A stretch of DNA of 64,000 bases, taken from positions 7,356,501 through 7,420,500 of the forward strand of contig NZ_CP060404.1 of assembly GCF_014295035.1 (NCBI RefSeq), in the 5' to 3' direction. Numbering within the stretch: the first letter of the stretch is position 1; each line of letters opens with the position of its first letter. The notes beneath the pieces were generated by a model, which saw only the letters and a program-made list of their open reading frames with translations, was not told where the DNA came from and searched no databases. Shown here in pieces: positions 15,749 through 24,252 of the stretch. The DNA is from Streptomyces buecherae (GTDB lineage: Bacteria; Actinomycetota; Actinomycetes; Streptomycetales; Streptomycetaceae). Both the position numbers and the translations under genes were made by a program.

Positions 15749-17997
15749 CGCGCCCTCGCCAAGGTCACCGGCGCGCCGCCGACCAGGCTGGTCCGCACGG
15801 CGAGGGTGGCCGCCGTGGTGGCGGCCAGCGACTCCAGCGACACCGGCATCGGGCCACCGGTGCGCACCGCCGTGAGGAAGGCGTCCAGTTCGGCGCGCTG
15901 GCCCTTGTCCCGGGCCTTGGGCAGCCGCGAGCTGGCCCACCGCCTGCCACGGCCGTCGTACACGAAGGCCCGTACGAAGTCGTCGAGCCGCAGCGCGCGA
16001 CCGCCCGTGACCACGTCCAGCGTCTCCTTGGGGAAGCCGGCCGGGCCGGTGGTGACGTAGCTGATGGTGGCGGTGGAGCCGCCCGGGTAGCGCAGCACGA
16101 CCTGGAGGTCGCCGCCGTCCTCGTGGCCGGGCGCGGCGAGCGCGTACACCGCGAGCGGGTCGGCCCCCAGCAGCCAGCTCGCCGTGTCGATGAAGTGGCC
16201 GCCCTCGCCGGCGAACCGGGAGCCCTGGGTGCTCTGTTGGAGGTACCAACTGCCGTGTTCCAGGCGGCCCGCGTTGACCAGGTAGCGCAGGTTGCCCGGC
16301 CCGGTCCGGGCGCCGAAGCGCTGCCGCGCCTCCCGCAGCAACGGGGCGAACCGGCGGTTGAAGCCCACCTGGAGCCGGTCGTTGCCGGACTCCTCGACCG
16401 CCGCGAGCACGCCGGCCAACTCGTCCTCGGTGAGCGCCAGCGGCTTCTCCACGAATACCGCCTTGCCGGCGAGCAGCGCCCTGCGGGTCAGTTCGGCGTG
16501 CGAGCTGTGCCGGGTGACCACGAACACCGCGTCGACCGTCGGGTCGTCGAGCACGGCGTCCAGGTCGGTGGTGGCCTCGGCGAAGCCGAACCTGCGCTTG
16601 GCGTTGGCGGCGGACAGCGCCGTCGTGGTGACGACCCGGGCCAACTCGACGCCCTCGCGCTGGGCCAGGTGCGGCAGCAGCATCGAGGACGCGTAGTTCC
16701 CCGCTCCGGCGAACGCCAGCCGCACCGGCGCGTGGCCGGGCCGGGCCGGCGCCCTGGTGGGCCCGGCGCCTCGGCGCACGGCGGGCACGGTCAGGGTCGG
16801 GGTCGCCGCCTCGGCTCCCTGGCTGTCGGGGTCCGGGTGGTCAGCGTGGTCGGGGTGGTCAGGGTGGTCGGAGTGGTTGGGGTATTGGAACAGCACGGCC
16901 ACGGCCTTCAGGTCGCCGTCCCCGAGGCGTCGGTAGGTCTCGACGGCGTCGGCGAAGTCGGCGACGTGCGAGACCAGCGGCTCCACGTCGATCCGGCCCC
17001 GGGCCAGCAGGTCCAGGACGCAGGCCAGGTTGCGCCGCTCGGTCCAGCGCACGTAGCCGATCGGGTAGTCCCGCCCCTCCAGCTCGTACTCCGGGTCGTA
17101 ACGCCCGGGGCCGTAGCTGCGGGAGAACCGGACGTCCAGCTCCTTCTCGTAGTACGCGTTCCACGGCAGGTTCAGGCTGCACTTGCCGATGTCCACGACC
17201 CGGCCCCGGTCCCGGCTCAACCGGGCGGCCAGTTCCACGGGTTGGTTGCTGGCGCCGCCGGCGGCCAGGTACACCTGATCCACGCCGTGCCCGCCGGTCA
17301 GCTCGGCGACGGAGCTGGCCACGGCCGCCGACGCCGGATCGCCGCAGGTCATGGCGCCTAACCGGGTGGCGAGTTCGCAGCGCGCCGGGTCGGGGTCGAC
17401 CCCGACGACGCTCACCCCCGAGGCGGCGAGGAGTTGCACCACCAGTTGCCCGATCAGCCCGAGGCCGATGACCAGCGCCACGTCGCCGAGCTGCGGTTCG
17501 CCCCGGCGCACGCCCTGGAGCGCGATCGCCCCGACCGTGCCGAAGGCCGCGTGCCGTGGCGCGAGGCCGTCCGGCACCCGGGCGTAGAGGTTCTGCGGCA
17601 CCCAGTTCAGCTCGGCGTGCAGGGCGTGCTCGTTGCCGGCGCAGGCCACCAGGTCGCCGACCGCCACGTCCTCGATCCCGGCGCCGACCCCCTCGACCAC
17701 CCCGCACAGCGAGTAGCCGAGCGGCGTGTACGAGTCCAGCTTGCCCATCACCTTGCGGTAGGTGGCGTGCACCCCGTTGGTGGCCACGCTCTGCACGACC
17801 TTGGCCACCTGGTCCGGCCGGGAGCGGGCCTTGCCCAGCATCGACATTCCGGCCTCGGAGACCTTCATCAGCTCGGTTCCGGTGGAGATCAGCGAGTAGG
17901 CGCTGCGCACCAGCACGCCGCCGGGCTTGCACCCCGGCACCGGCACGTCGAGCAGCGCCAACTCGCCGCTCTTGTAGTTCTGCACAACCTGTTTCAC
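15745..17997 (-). CDS. Bi-domain oxidoreductase: zinc-type alcohol dehydrogenase fused to Gfo/Idh/MocA dehydrogenase
   Basis: This 750-residue fusion has an N-terminal medium-chain dehydrogenase half (residues 1-375) with 'GYSLCGVVEGVG', 'VIGLGLIGQLVVQLL' (Rossmann) and 'VVDIGKC'. A His/Asp/Pro-rich linker follows (about 378-398), then a Gfo/Idh/MocA half (about 430-750) with 'LAFAGAGNYASSML' and the signature 'VFVEKPLAL' near residue 530. The classical zinc-ligand cysteines are not evident in the first half. The GTG at 17997 has a GAGGAG five bases upstream; a TTG further upstream was rejected. The architecture recurs in EPS clusters and may couple two redox steps on one sugar; the substrate is unknown. 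Confidence 0.88.
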   Translation of the reverse strand: MKQVVQNYKSGELALLDVPVPGCKPGGVLVRSAYSLISTGTELMKVSEAGMSMLGKARSRPDQVAKVVQSVATNGVHATYRKVMGKLDSYTPLGYSLCGVVEGVGAGIEDVAVGDLVACAGNEHALHAELNWVPQNLYARVPDGLAPRHAAFGTVGAIALQGVRRGEPQLGDVALVIGLGLIGQLVVQLLAASGVSVVGVDPDPARCELATRLGAMTCGDPASAAVASSVAELTGGHGVDQVYLAAGGASNQPVELAARLSRDRGRVVDIGKCSLNLPWNAYYEKELDVRFSRSYGPGRYDPEYELEGRDYPIGYVRWTERRNLACVLDLLARGRIDVEPLVSHVADFADAVETYRRLGDGDLKAVAVLFQYPNHSDHPDHPDHADHPDPDSQGAEAATPTLTVPAVRRGAGPTRAPARPGHAPVRLAFAGAGNYASSMLLPHLAQREGVELARVVTTTALSAANAKRRFGFAEATTDLDAVLDDPTVDAVFVVTRHSSHAELTRRALLAGKAVFVEKPLALTEDELAGVLAAVEESGNDRLQVGFNRRFAPLLREARQRFGARTGPGNLRYLVNAGRLEHGSWYLQQSTQGSRFAGEGGHFIDTASWLLGADPLAVYALAAPGHEDGGDLQVVLRYPGGSTATISYVTTGPAGFPKETLDVVTGGRALRLDDFVRAFVYDGRGRRWASSRLPKARDKGQRAELDAFLTAVRTGGPMPVSLESLAATTAATLAVRTSLVGGAPVTLARAR
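16836..16880 (-). repeat. Five 9-bp in-frame repeats encoding the HPD-rich linker
   Basis: Five imperfect 9-bp units (plus-strand form GGTGGTCAG or GGTGGTCGG) run head to tail. On the minus strand they encode a repeated His-Pro-Asp/His-Ser-Asp tripeptide between the two dehydrogenase domains of the fusion protein. The unit length keeps frame, so copy-number change would only alter linker length. Confidence 0.85.
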
Positions 17998-18023
17998 CCG
18001 AGCTCCTCGTGATGTCAACGCCG

Positions 18024-19952
18024 TCAGGCCGCGGGGGTCCGGCCGGAGCCGGAGGTCGCGGCGCGGTACCAGTGCTCAAGGGAGAGCACGTGCCACAGAT
18101 GCTTGGAGTAGTCCCGCCGCCCGGCGGCGTCATCGGCGACCATCCGGGTCAGCGCGTCACGGCGCAGGAACCCGGAGTTCACGAGCAGGCCGTCGTGCAC
18201 CACCTCGCGCACCAGCGGCGCCAGGTCCCGGCTCATCCACGCCCGCAGCGGGGCGCTGAACAGGCCCTTGGGCCGGTAGACGATCTCCCGGGGCAGCGTG
18301 GCGCTGGCCGCCCGCTTCAGGGCGACCTTGCCCTGCCGCCCGACGATCTTCCGGTCGCCGGGCACCGCGAACGCCGCCCTGACCACCTCGACGTCCACGT
18401 ACGGCACCCGCACCTCCGTGGACGCGGCCATGCTGGAGCGGTCCGTGTACGCGAGGTTCAGGCCCGGCAGGAACATCCGCGCGTCGCCCAGGCACATCCG
18501 GTTGACGAAGTCGTCCAGGTCGTTGTCCCGGTAGACCTCCGCGTGCTCGCCCAGCACGTCGTCGACCGTCCCGGCCAGGTCCGGGCTGACCAGGGCCAGC
18601 AGCTCGTCCTGGTCGTACAGGGTGTAGCTGCGTCGGAACGCGGTCTCCTCCGGCAGCTCGGCGAAGGACAGGAACCGCTTCGCGAACCGCACCGACCGCA
18701 GTCCCCGGCGGGAGGTGGCCACCGGCAGCCGGTCCACGACCGCCGCCACGCCGCGCCGCAGGGGCCGTGGGACGCGCTGGTAGCGCAGCGCGAGCACGTT
18801 GGCCAGGTGCTTGCGGTAGCCGGCGAACAACTCGTCGGCGCCCATCCCCGAGAGCATCACCTTGACCCCGGCCTCCCGGGCGGCCGAGCAGATCAGGTAC
18901 GTGTTGATGGCGGCGGGGTCGCCGATCGGCTCGTCCAGGTGGTACGTCATGCGCGGCAGCAGGTCGAGCACGTTCGGGGCGATCTCGATCTCGTGCAGGT
19001 CGACGCCGTACCGCTCGGCCACCTGCCGGGCGTAGCGCAGGTCGTCCGGCATCGCCTCGAACCTGGCGTCGGCGGCGCGGAACCCGATGGTGTAGGCGGA
19101 GATCCCGGGTTGCTGGCGGGCCGCCAGCGCGGTCAGGTAGCTGGAGTCGAGACCGCCGGAGAGGAACGTGGCCACCGGCACGTCGGAGAGCAGGTGCCGC
19201 CGGTTCGAGTCCTCGATGACGGCGGCCAGGTCCGGCTGTTCACCGCCACGCGCCCGCTCCTGACCCTCGCTGGCCACCTCCCGCAGGTCCCAGAACCGGC
19301 CGCGCTCCACCCGGCCGTCCGGCCCGCACCGCAGCCAGCTTCCCGGGGGCAGCTTCTCCGCCTCGCGGAACGCGCAGCGCGAGTCCGGCACCCAGTAGTA
19401 GAGGAGCGAGGCCACCAGCGCCGCGTGGTCCACCTCCAGCGTCCCGCCGGCCCCGGCGCTGAGCGCCTTCAGCTCGGAGGCGAACATCAGGCCCCCGCCG
19501 CGCCGGAGCAGGAACAGCGGCTTGACGCCGAGCTGGTCGCGGACGAGCACCAGGTCACCGGTGCGCTCGTCGAAGATGGCGAAGGCGAACATGCCGCGCA
19601 GCCGTGGCAGACACCCCGTGCCCCAGCGCCGCCAGGCGGCGAGCAGCACCTCGGTGTCGGAGGTGCCGCGAAAGCGCACCCCCGCCGCCGTCAACTCGGC
19701 CCGCAGCTCGGGCGCGTTGTACAGCTCGCCGTTGTACGTCAGGGCGAGGCCGTCCGAGACCATCGGCTGGGCACCGGTCTCGGTCAGGTCGATGACGGCC
19801 AACCGGCGGTGCCCGAGCTGCACTTCGCCGTCCCCGGCCAGGTGGCTGTAGCGACCCGCCCCGTCCGGGCCACGGTGGGCGAGGACGTCGGTGAGCCGAT
19901 CGGTCACGGCCTTCCCGTCCGGCCACCGGTACGTGCCTGCGATTCCACACAT
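18024..19952 (-). CDS. Asparagine synthase (glutamine-hydrolysing) family amidotransferase
   Basis: This 642-residue protein starts 'MCGIAGTYRW', so after Met removal Cys is the N-terminal nucleophile of a class II glutaminase domain (residues 2-200, with 'HRRLAVIDLTETGAQPM'). The synthetase domain has the pyrophosphate-binding loop 'FLSGGLDSSYLTALAA' near residue 265 and 'LSGMGADELFAGYRKH' near residue 370. Homologues in polysaccharide operons are thought to amidate uronic acids or transfer ammonia to a sugar rather than make free asparagine. Here, downstream of an AlgD-type dehydrogenase, amidation of a uronate is plausible but unproven. It lies 3 bases after the Wzz-like gene. Confidence 0.92.
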   Translation of the reverse strand: MCGIAGTYRWPDGKAVTDRLTDVLAHRGPDGAGRYSHLAGDGEVQLGHRRLAVIDLTETGAQPMVSDGLALTYNGELYNAPELRAELTAAGVRFRGTSDTEVLLAAWRRWGTGCLPRLRGMFAFAIFDERTGDLVLVRDQLGVKPLFLLRRGGGLMFASELKALSAGAGGTLEVDHAALVASLLYYWVPDSRCAFREAEKLPPGSWLRCGPDGRVERGRFWDLREVASEGQERARGGEQPDLAAVIEDSNRRHLLSDVPVATFLSGGLDSSYLTALAARQQPGISAYTIGFRAADARFEAMPDDLRYARQVAERYGVDLHEIEIAPNVLDLLPRMTYHLDEPIGDPAAINTYLICSAAREAGVKVMLSGMGADELFAGYRKHLANVLALRYQRVPRPLRRGVAAVVDRLPVATSRRGLRSVRFAKRFLSFAELPEETAFRRSYTLYDQDELLALVSPDLAGTVDDVLGEHAEVYRDNDLDDFVNRMCLGDARMFLPGLNLAYTDRSSMAASTEVRVPYVDVEVVRAAFAVPGDRKIVGRQGKVALKRAASATLPREIVYRPKGLFSAPLRAWMSRDLAPLVREVVHDGLLVNSGFLRRDALTRMVADDAAGRRDYSKHLWHVLSLEHWYRAATSGSGRTPAA

Positions 19953-19955
19953 GGG

Positions 19956-21560
19956 CTACCGCGCCTCCTGATCGCTGTCCGGGACCCGTGCGGCCGGTCC
20001 CGCCGGCCACTCCGGCTGCGGCTGGCCTTCCCCCACCGCCTGGACGGCGTGGGCGGTACCCGCGCCGCTCTGACGGGCCAGCCGTCTCGCCCGTAACCGG
20101 TCCGCGCCACTCTCCCGGGCCGGCCGCTCGCCGTCGCCGCGCGGCGCGGTCGGCACCCCGTCCCAGAGCGTGCCGTCGGTCCGGTCGCGCGGGTCCGGGT
20201 CGATCAACACCACGCCGAGCACCGGAACCCGCTGGTCCGCGAGTTGCCGCGCGACGGTGTGCAGCCACGCGGCGCTGCCGTGTCCGGCCCGTACGACGAG
20301 CACGGTCTGACCGCCGAGGTACCGGAGGTCGGTCCACGCCGTGCCGGGGGAGACCGAGCCGACGCCGAGCCGGCGCGTCGCCTCGGGCGCGTCCTCGGCC
20401 CGCGCGCCGCTGATCACGGTCGAACCCGCCGGCAGGGCCGGACTGGTGGCGAGGTCCGCGCCCGGCAGCCCGTCCACGATGACCAGCGGCCCGTCCGCCG
20501 CCAGCGCCTCGGCCAGGTCCAGGGCGAGCACCCGTACGCCGCGCGCGCAGCCCAGCTCCAGGAGCGAGACCGGCTCCGCCGCGCCGCGCACGGTGCGGGC
20601 CAGGGTGGCGGTGAGCCGGGCCCGCGCGGCCCGGGTCCGGCGGCGCCGCCAGGTGGCGGCCGACCAGCGGGGCGCCGGGCGTGCCTCCGCGATGACCGAG
20701 GCGCCCAGGTTCGCCGCGATCTCCCGGCGCAGCACGGGGCGGTCCGCCACCACCGTGCCGACCGTGGCCACCGCGATCCCCAGGACGAGCCCGAGGACGA
20801 GCCCGATCGCGGCGTTGGTGAGCACGGCCCTGGGCTGGGAGTGCCGCACCACGCGCGGGGCGTCCACGATCTGCGTACCGGAGATGAGCCGGGGCGTGCC
20901 GGCGCGGGCCTCGGCGGCGCGCTGGTCGAAGTCGGCGATCCGCGAGTTGAGTTCGGACCGGCGGGCGAAGAGCGACTCGACGCTGGCCGACGCCGTGGGG
21001 TCGCTCTCCGGCGATCGGCTGCCGATGGCCTTGTTGACCTCGGCCAGCTCGCCCCGCATCCGGTCGCGCTGTGCGAGCAGGGACGCGGCCTCGGCCTTGG
21101 CGGTCTCCTGGACGCGCCGTACGTGGTCCGCGACGAACGCGTCGGCCAGCGCCTTGGCCCGGGCCAGCGCCTGGGCGTCGCTGTCGCCGGTCACGTCGAT
21201 CTGGAGCAGGTTGTTGGTCAGGCCGGTGCCCCGGTAGTCCCGCATGAAGTCCTCGGGACGCTCCGCGGAGTCGAGGGCCCGCAGGGCCCTGCCGGCGATC
21301 TGGGTGGTCTGGAGCAGCGCGACGTCGGTACGGATCAGCGTGCCGGAGTCGTTCGGCTGGTCCTCCCGGTGCGCGACCAGCACCTTGGTCACCGCGGCCG
21401 GCGCCGGCGGCAGCAACACCGCCACGGCCGCGCCGGCCAGCATCCCCAGCAGTGCCAGGGCGCACCACAGGCGGCGCCGCCTGCGCACCGCGGCCAGCAG
21501 TGCTTGCAGGTCAAGGAGGGGTGCGGCGGCCGACGACTCGACGGCCTGGGTCGTGGTCAC
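19956..21560 (-). CDS. Wzz-type chain-length determinant protein with degenerate cytoplasmic domain
   Basis: This 534-residue protein has an N-terminal helix (residues about 30-52, 'LWCALALLGMLAGAAVAVLL'), an extracytoplasmic region with coiled-coil-like stretches ('ASVESLFARRSELNSRIADF'), a second helix near residue 285 and a C-terminal cytoplasmic domain of about 230 residues. This is the Wzz/polysaccharide co-polymerase layout. The cytoplasmic domain resembles BY-kinase/ParA folds ('LVIVDGLPGADLATSP') but I see no Walker A lysine loop and no tyrosine cluster, so kinase activity is unlikely. The GTG at 21560 overlaps the preceding stop. It should control chain length or export. Confidence 0.82.
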   Translation of the reverse strand: MTTTQAVESSAAAPLLDLQALLAAVRRRRRLWCALALLGMLAGAAVAVLLPPAPAAVTKVLVAHREDQPNDSGTLIRTDVALLQTTQIAGRALRALDSAERPEDFMRDYRGTGLTNNLLQIDVTGDSDAQALARAKALADAFVADHVRRVQETAKAEAASLLAQRDRMRGELAEVNKAIGSRSPESDPTASASVESLFARRSELNSRIADFDQRAAEARAGTPRLISGTQIVDAPRVVRHSQPRAVLTNAAIGLVLGLVLGIAVATVGTVVADRPVLRREIAANLGASVIAEARPAPRWSAATWRRRRTRAARARLTATLARTVRGAAEPVSLLELGCARGVRVLALDLAEALAADGPLVIVDGLPGADLATSPALPAGSTVISGARAEDAPEATRRLGVGSVSPGTAWTDLRYLGGQTVLVVRAGHGSAAWLHTVARQLADQRVPVLGVVLIDPDPRDRTDGTLWDGVPTAPRGDGERPARESGADRLRARRLARQSGAGTAHAVQAVGEGQPQPEWPAGPAARVPDSDQEAR

Positions 21561-22939
21561 TCGGCGCCCCCCGCCTGGCCGGGCACCGCGAGCGCCAACG
21601 TGGCGTTCTCCGCCGGCCGCTCGGGCGTCGGCGCCGGATGGGAGCGGACCGCGCCCGCGACGACGACGCCGACGATCTCGTGCCCGCCGTCCGCACACGC
21701 CCCGGCCACACCGGCGAGTTCGCCCGCGGTCCAACACCCCGCGCTGATGACGACCAGGACGCCGGACTCGGCGTCGCGGTCCGGCACCATCGGCTGGGCC
21801 ATCGCCACGTCCACCACCCGCAGCACCGGATGCCCCCGGCCCGCCGGGGTGGCGGCGTCGCCCCTGGTCTCGGCGGCCAGCCGCTCGGCGGCCCGCCGGG
21901 CGACCTCGTCGCCGGCCGGTACCACGGCCAAGAGGCGTCGGGCCGAAGGGTGTTGGGATCTCAGGCGAGCGCACACCCGCCGGTAGCGGACGCGCCGGCT
22001 GGTCTCGTCCCCGGAGGCCAACGGGGTGGGCACGTCCCACCGGGTGTCGAGGCCGAGGAAGCGGCGCGGCCAGCCCGCCGGGCCCCGGCCCGCCGCGGGC
22101 CGCTCGGCCGGCACGTCGACGGTGCCGAGCAGCGGCGAGCCGAGCGCCGCGGCGATGTCGGCCCCGGTACGCGGGCGCCGGTTGGCCCGCGCGGCGGTGA
22201 GGTGGCCCACGACCGCGAGCAGGAAGGCCAACGCCGCCCCGCCCGCGACGAGGTGCCCCGTCGTGGGCGGCGCCGCGCTCGCCGGCCGGGCCGCCGGCCC
22301 CATGACCACCATGCCGGCCTTGTGCGTCGCCGGATCGGCCTCGTCCAGCTTCTTCACCGCCGTCTCCAGCGCGGTACGCAGCTTCTCCAGCGAGGTGCGG
22401 GCCTGCACGCTCTCCACGGTGCGCCCCGGGTCGGCCGCCTGAGCCAGCTCGGTGATGCGCCGGTTGGTCTGCTCCACCCGCTCCCGCAGCGCCTCGGGCC
22501 CGGTCGCCGCCTTCGGGTCGGTGCCGTCACCGGTGACCCGCGCGGCGAAGGTGACGAACTGCTGGGCCAGCCGGTCGGTGAGCTGTTGCGCGCGCTCCGG
22601 CGATTCGGCCGTGCCCGAGATTCTGATGACGTTCCCGTCGGCGACCTTGGCGCTCACCCGGTCCCGCACCTCGCCGCCGCCGCCGCCCGCCCAGCGCAGC
22701 GTGGCGGCCGTGCGGTCCACCACCGTCGAACTGGTCGCGAGGTACGCCTGGGTCAACAACTCGCGCTCCTCCCACTGCCCCGGCAGCAGCACCGACGCGG
22801 TGGCCGTGTACCGAGGGGGGAACAGCGCCGAGACGCCGTAGCCGACGAGCGCGCCCACCGCCGTGAGGACGGCGAGCAGGCGCCAGCGCCGTTGGAGCAT
22901 CCGCCCGATCGTCGCCAGGCGTATCGTGTCCTCGCTCAA
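21557..22939 (-). CDS. Second Wzz-type chain-length determinant family protein
   Basis: This 460-residue protein has a first membrane helix at about residues 17-37 ('WRLLAVLTAVGALVGYGVSALF'), the Wzz beta strand 'YTATASVLLPGQ', a central helical region ('RVEQTNRRITELAQ' and 'EKLRTALETAVKKLDEA'), a second helix near residue 240 and a cytoplasmic tail without a recognisable P-loop. The start appears to be a TTG at 22939 overlapping the glycosyltransferase stop; no better ATG or GTG precedes the conserved N-terminus. Two different Wzz-like genes in tandem suggest that both act together, or that one replaces the missing kinase partner. Confidence 0.8.
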   Translation of the reverse strand: MSEDTIRLATIGRMLQRRWRLLAVLTAVGALVGYGVSALFPPRYTATASVLLPGQWEERELLTQAYLATSSTVVDRTAATLRWAGGGGGEVRDRVSAKVADGNVIRISGTAESPERAQQLTDRLAQQFVTFAARVTGDGTDPKAATGPEALRERVEQTNRRITELAQAADPGRTVESVQARTSLEKLRTALETAVKKLDEADPATHKAGMVVMGPAARPASAAPPTTGHLVAGGAALAFLLAVVGHLTAARANRRPRTGADIAAALGSPLLGTVDVPAERPAAGRGPAGWPRRFLGLDTRWDVPTPLASGDETSRRVRYRRVCARLRSQHPSARRLLAVVPAGDEVARRAAERLAAETRGDAATPAGRGHPVLRVVDVAMAQPMVPDRDAESGVLVVISAGCWTAGELAGVAGACADGGHEIVGVVVAGAVRSHPAPTPERPAENATLALAVPGQAGGAE

Positions 22940-24252
22940 CGGTGCGGCCTCTTCCCCGCCCGGGCCGACGTGCCCGCCGCCACCGGGGTGTGGCCGCGGC
23001 AGGCGGCGGCGTAGGCGGCGAGCAGCGACGCCTGCGAGTTCCGCCAGGAGAGCGGCCCGGTGATCCGCTCCCGGCCGATCGCGCCCATCCGCTCCCGCTG
23101 ACGCGGATCGTCGAGCAGCCGCGCGATGAGGCCGGCGAACGCGGCCTCGTCGTTGGCGGGCGCGTAGACGGCGGCCTCCCCGGCGGAGACCCGCGCCTCC
23201 CTCAGGTCGAACGAGACGATGGGTCGGCCCATCGCCATGTACTCCAGGACCTTGTTCATGGTCGACACGTCGTTGAGCGGGTTGTGCGGGTCGGGGGAGA
23301 GGCACACGTCCGCGGTGGACAGGTAGCGCACCAGGTCCGCGTCCGGCACACGCCCGGTGAACCGCACCCGCTCGGAGAGCCCGAGCCGCCGGGACAGCTC
23401 CACCATCGCGTCGAAGGAGTCGCCGGAGCCGACGAACACCGCGTGCCAGTCCTCGCGGCCCCACTCGTCGCGCAGCCTCGCCAGCGCCCGCAGGGCGTAG
23501 TCCACGCCGTCCTGCGGGCCCATGACGCCCAGGTAGCACAGCAGATGGGGCTTGCCACGCTTCAACTCCGGCTCGGCAGGCACCTGTTGAAACCGTTCGA
23601 CGGCGGGCGCGCTGCGCACCACGAAGACGTCCGCCGGCCGGCGACCGCCCCGGCGTACCGCGACGTCCCGGTAGCTCTCGTTCGTGGCGATCACCACGTC
23701 CGCGGCCCGGTAGGTCAGCCGCTCCAGGGCGCACACGGCGCGGTAGAGCAGGTCCTCGCCACGGTCGAAGCGGGACAGGTACAGCTCGGGCACCAGGTCG
23801 TGCTGGTCGAAGACGAACCGCGCGCCGCGTCGCTTCAGCCAGAGGGCCGGCAGGAACAGCAGGTCGGGCGGGTTGCAGGCGTGCACCACGTCGACCGGGC
23901 CGACCCGGCGGGCCAGCCGGGCGGTGTGCCACAGCGCCGATCCGTACTCCCGGAGGTAGCCGGCCGGCCCGCCGGTGGCCGCGCGCAGCGGGTAGCGGTG
24001 GATGCGCACCCCGTCGATCTCCGCCTCGGGCTCCGTGTCCCGCTTGTCGCCCCGGGGGCAGATGACGTGCACCTCCCAGCCCGCGTCGCGCAGCGTCGTG
24101 CACTCCTGCCACACCCGCCGGTCGAAGGGCACCGAAAGGTTTTCCACCAGGATCAGCGCGCGCCGCCCCGGCCCCAGGTCGCCACCGTCGCCGGCGTGGC
24201 CGGCCTCGTTGGGCTCGGTGGTCTCGTCGTTCAACGTTCTGTCACCAGGCAA
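22936..24252 (-). CDS. Family 4 glycosyltransferase
   Basis: This 438-residue GT-B glycosyltransferase shows 'ALILVENLSVPFDRRVWQE', typical of EPS GT4 enzymes, then 'VDVVHACNPPDLLFLPALWL', 'FDQHDLVPELY', the donor-binding strand 'HLLCYLGVMGPQDGVDYAL' near residue 245 and an EX7E-type block 'STMNKVLEYMAMGRPIVSFDL' near residue 345. It is probably one of the first transferases acting after the priming enzyme, judging from its promoter-proximal place. The start is uncertain: a TTG at 24252 gives the longest form, and another TTG follows at 24234. Confidence 0.88.
   Translation of the reverse strand: MPGDRTLNDETTEPNEAGHAGDGGDLGPGRRALILVENLSVPFDRRVWQECTTLRDAGWEVHVICPRGDKRDTEPEAEIDGVRIHRYPLRAATGGPAGYLREYGSALWHTARLARRVGPVDVVHACNPPDLLFLPALWLKRRGARFVFDQHDLVPELYLSRFDRGEDLLYRAVCALERLTYRAADVVIATNESYRDVAVRRGGRRPADVFVVRSAPAVERFQQVPAEPELKRGKPHLLCYLGVMGPQDGVDYALRALARLRDEWGREDWHAVFVGSGDSFDAMVELSRRLGLSERVRFTGRVPDADLVRYLSTADVCLSPDPHNPLNDVSTMNKVLEYMAMGRPIVSFDLREARVSAGEAAVYAPANDEAAFAGLIARLLDDPRQRERMGAIGRERITGPLSWRNSQASLLAAYAAACRGHTPVAAGTSARAGKRPHR

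Noticed and set aside
11201..16060. Open reading frame of 1619 codons on the plus strand
   Set aside because: It runs antisense through the Wzy, beta-helix and heparinase-like genes, has low-complexity Ala/Arg/Pro/Gly content and no recognisable domain; long antisense frames are expected from GC bias.
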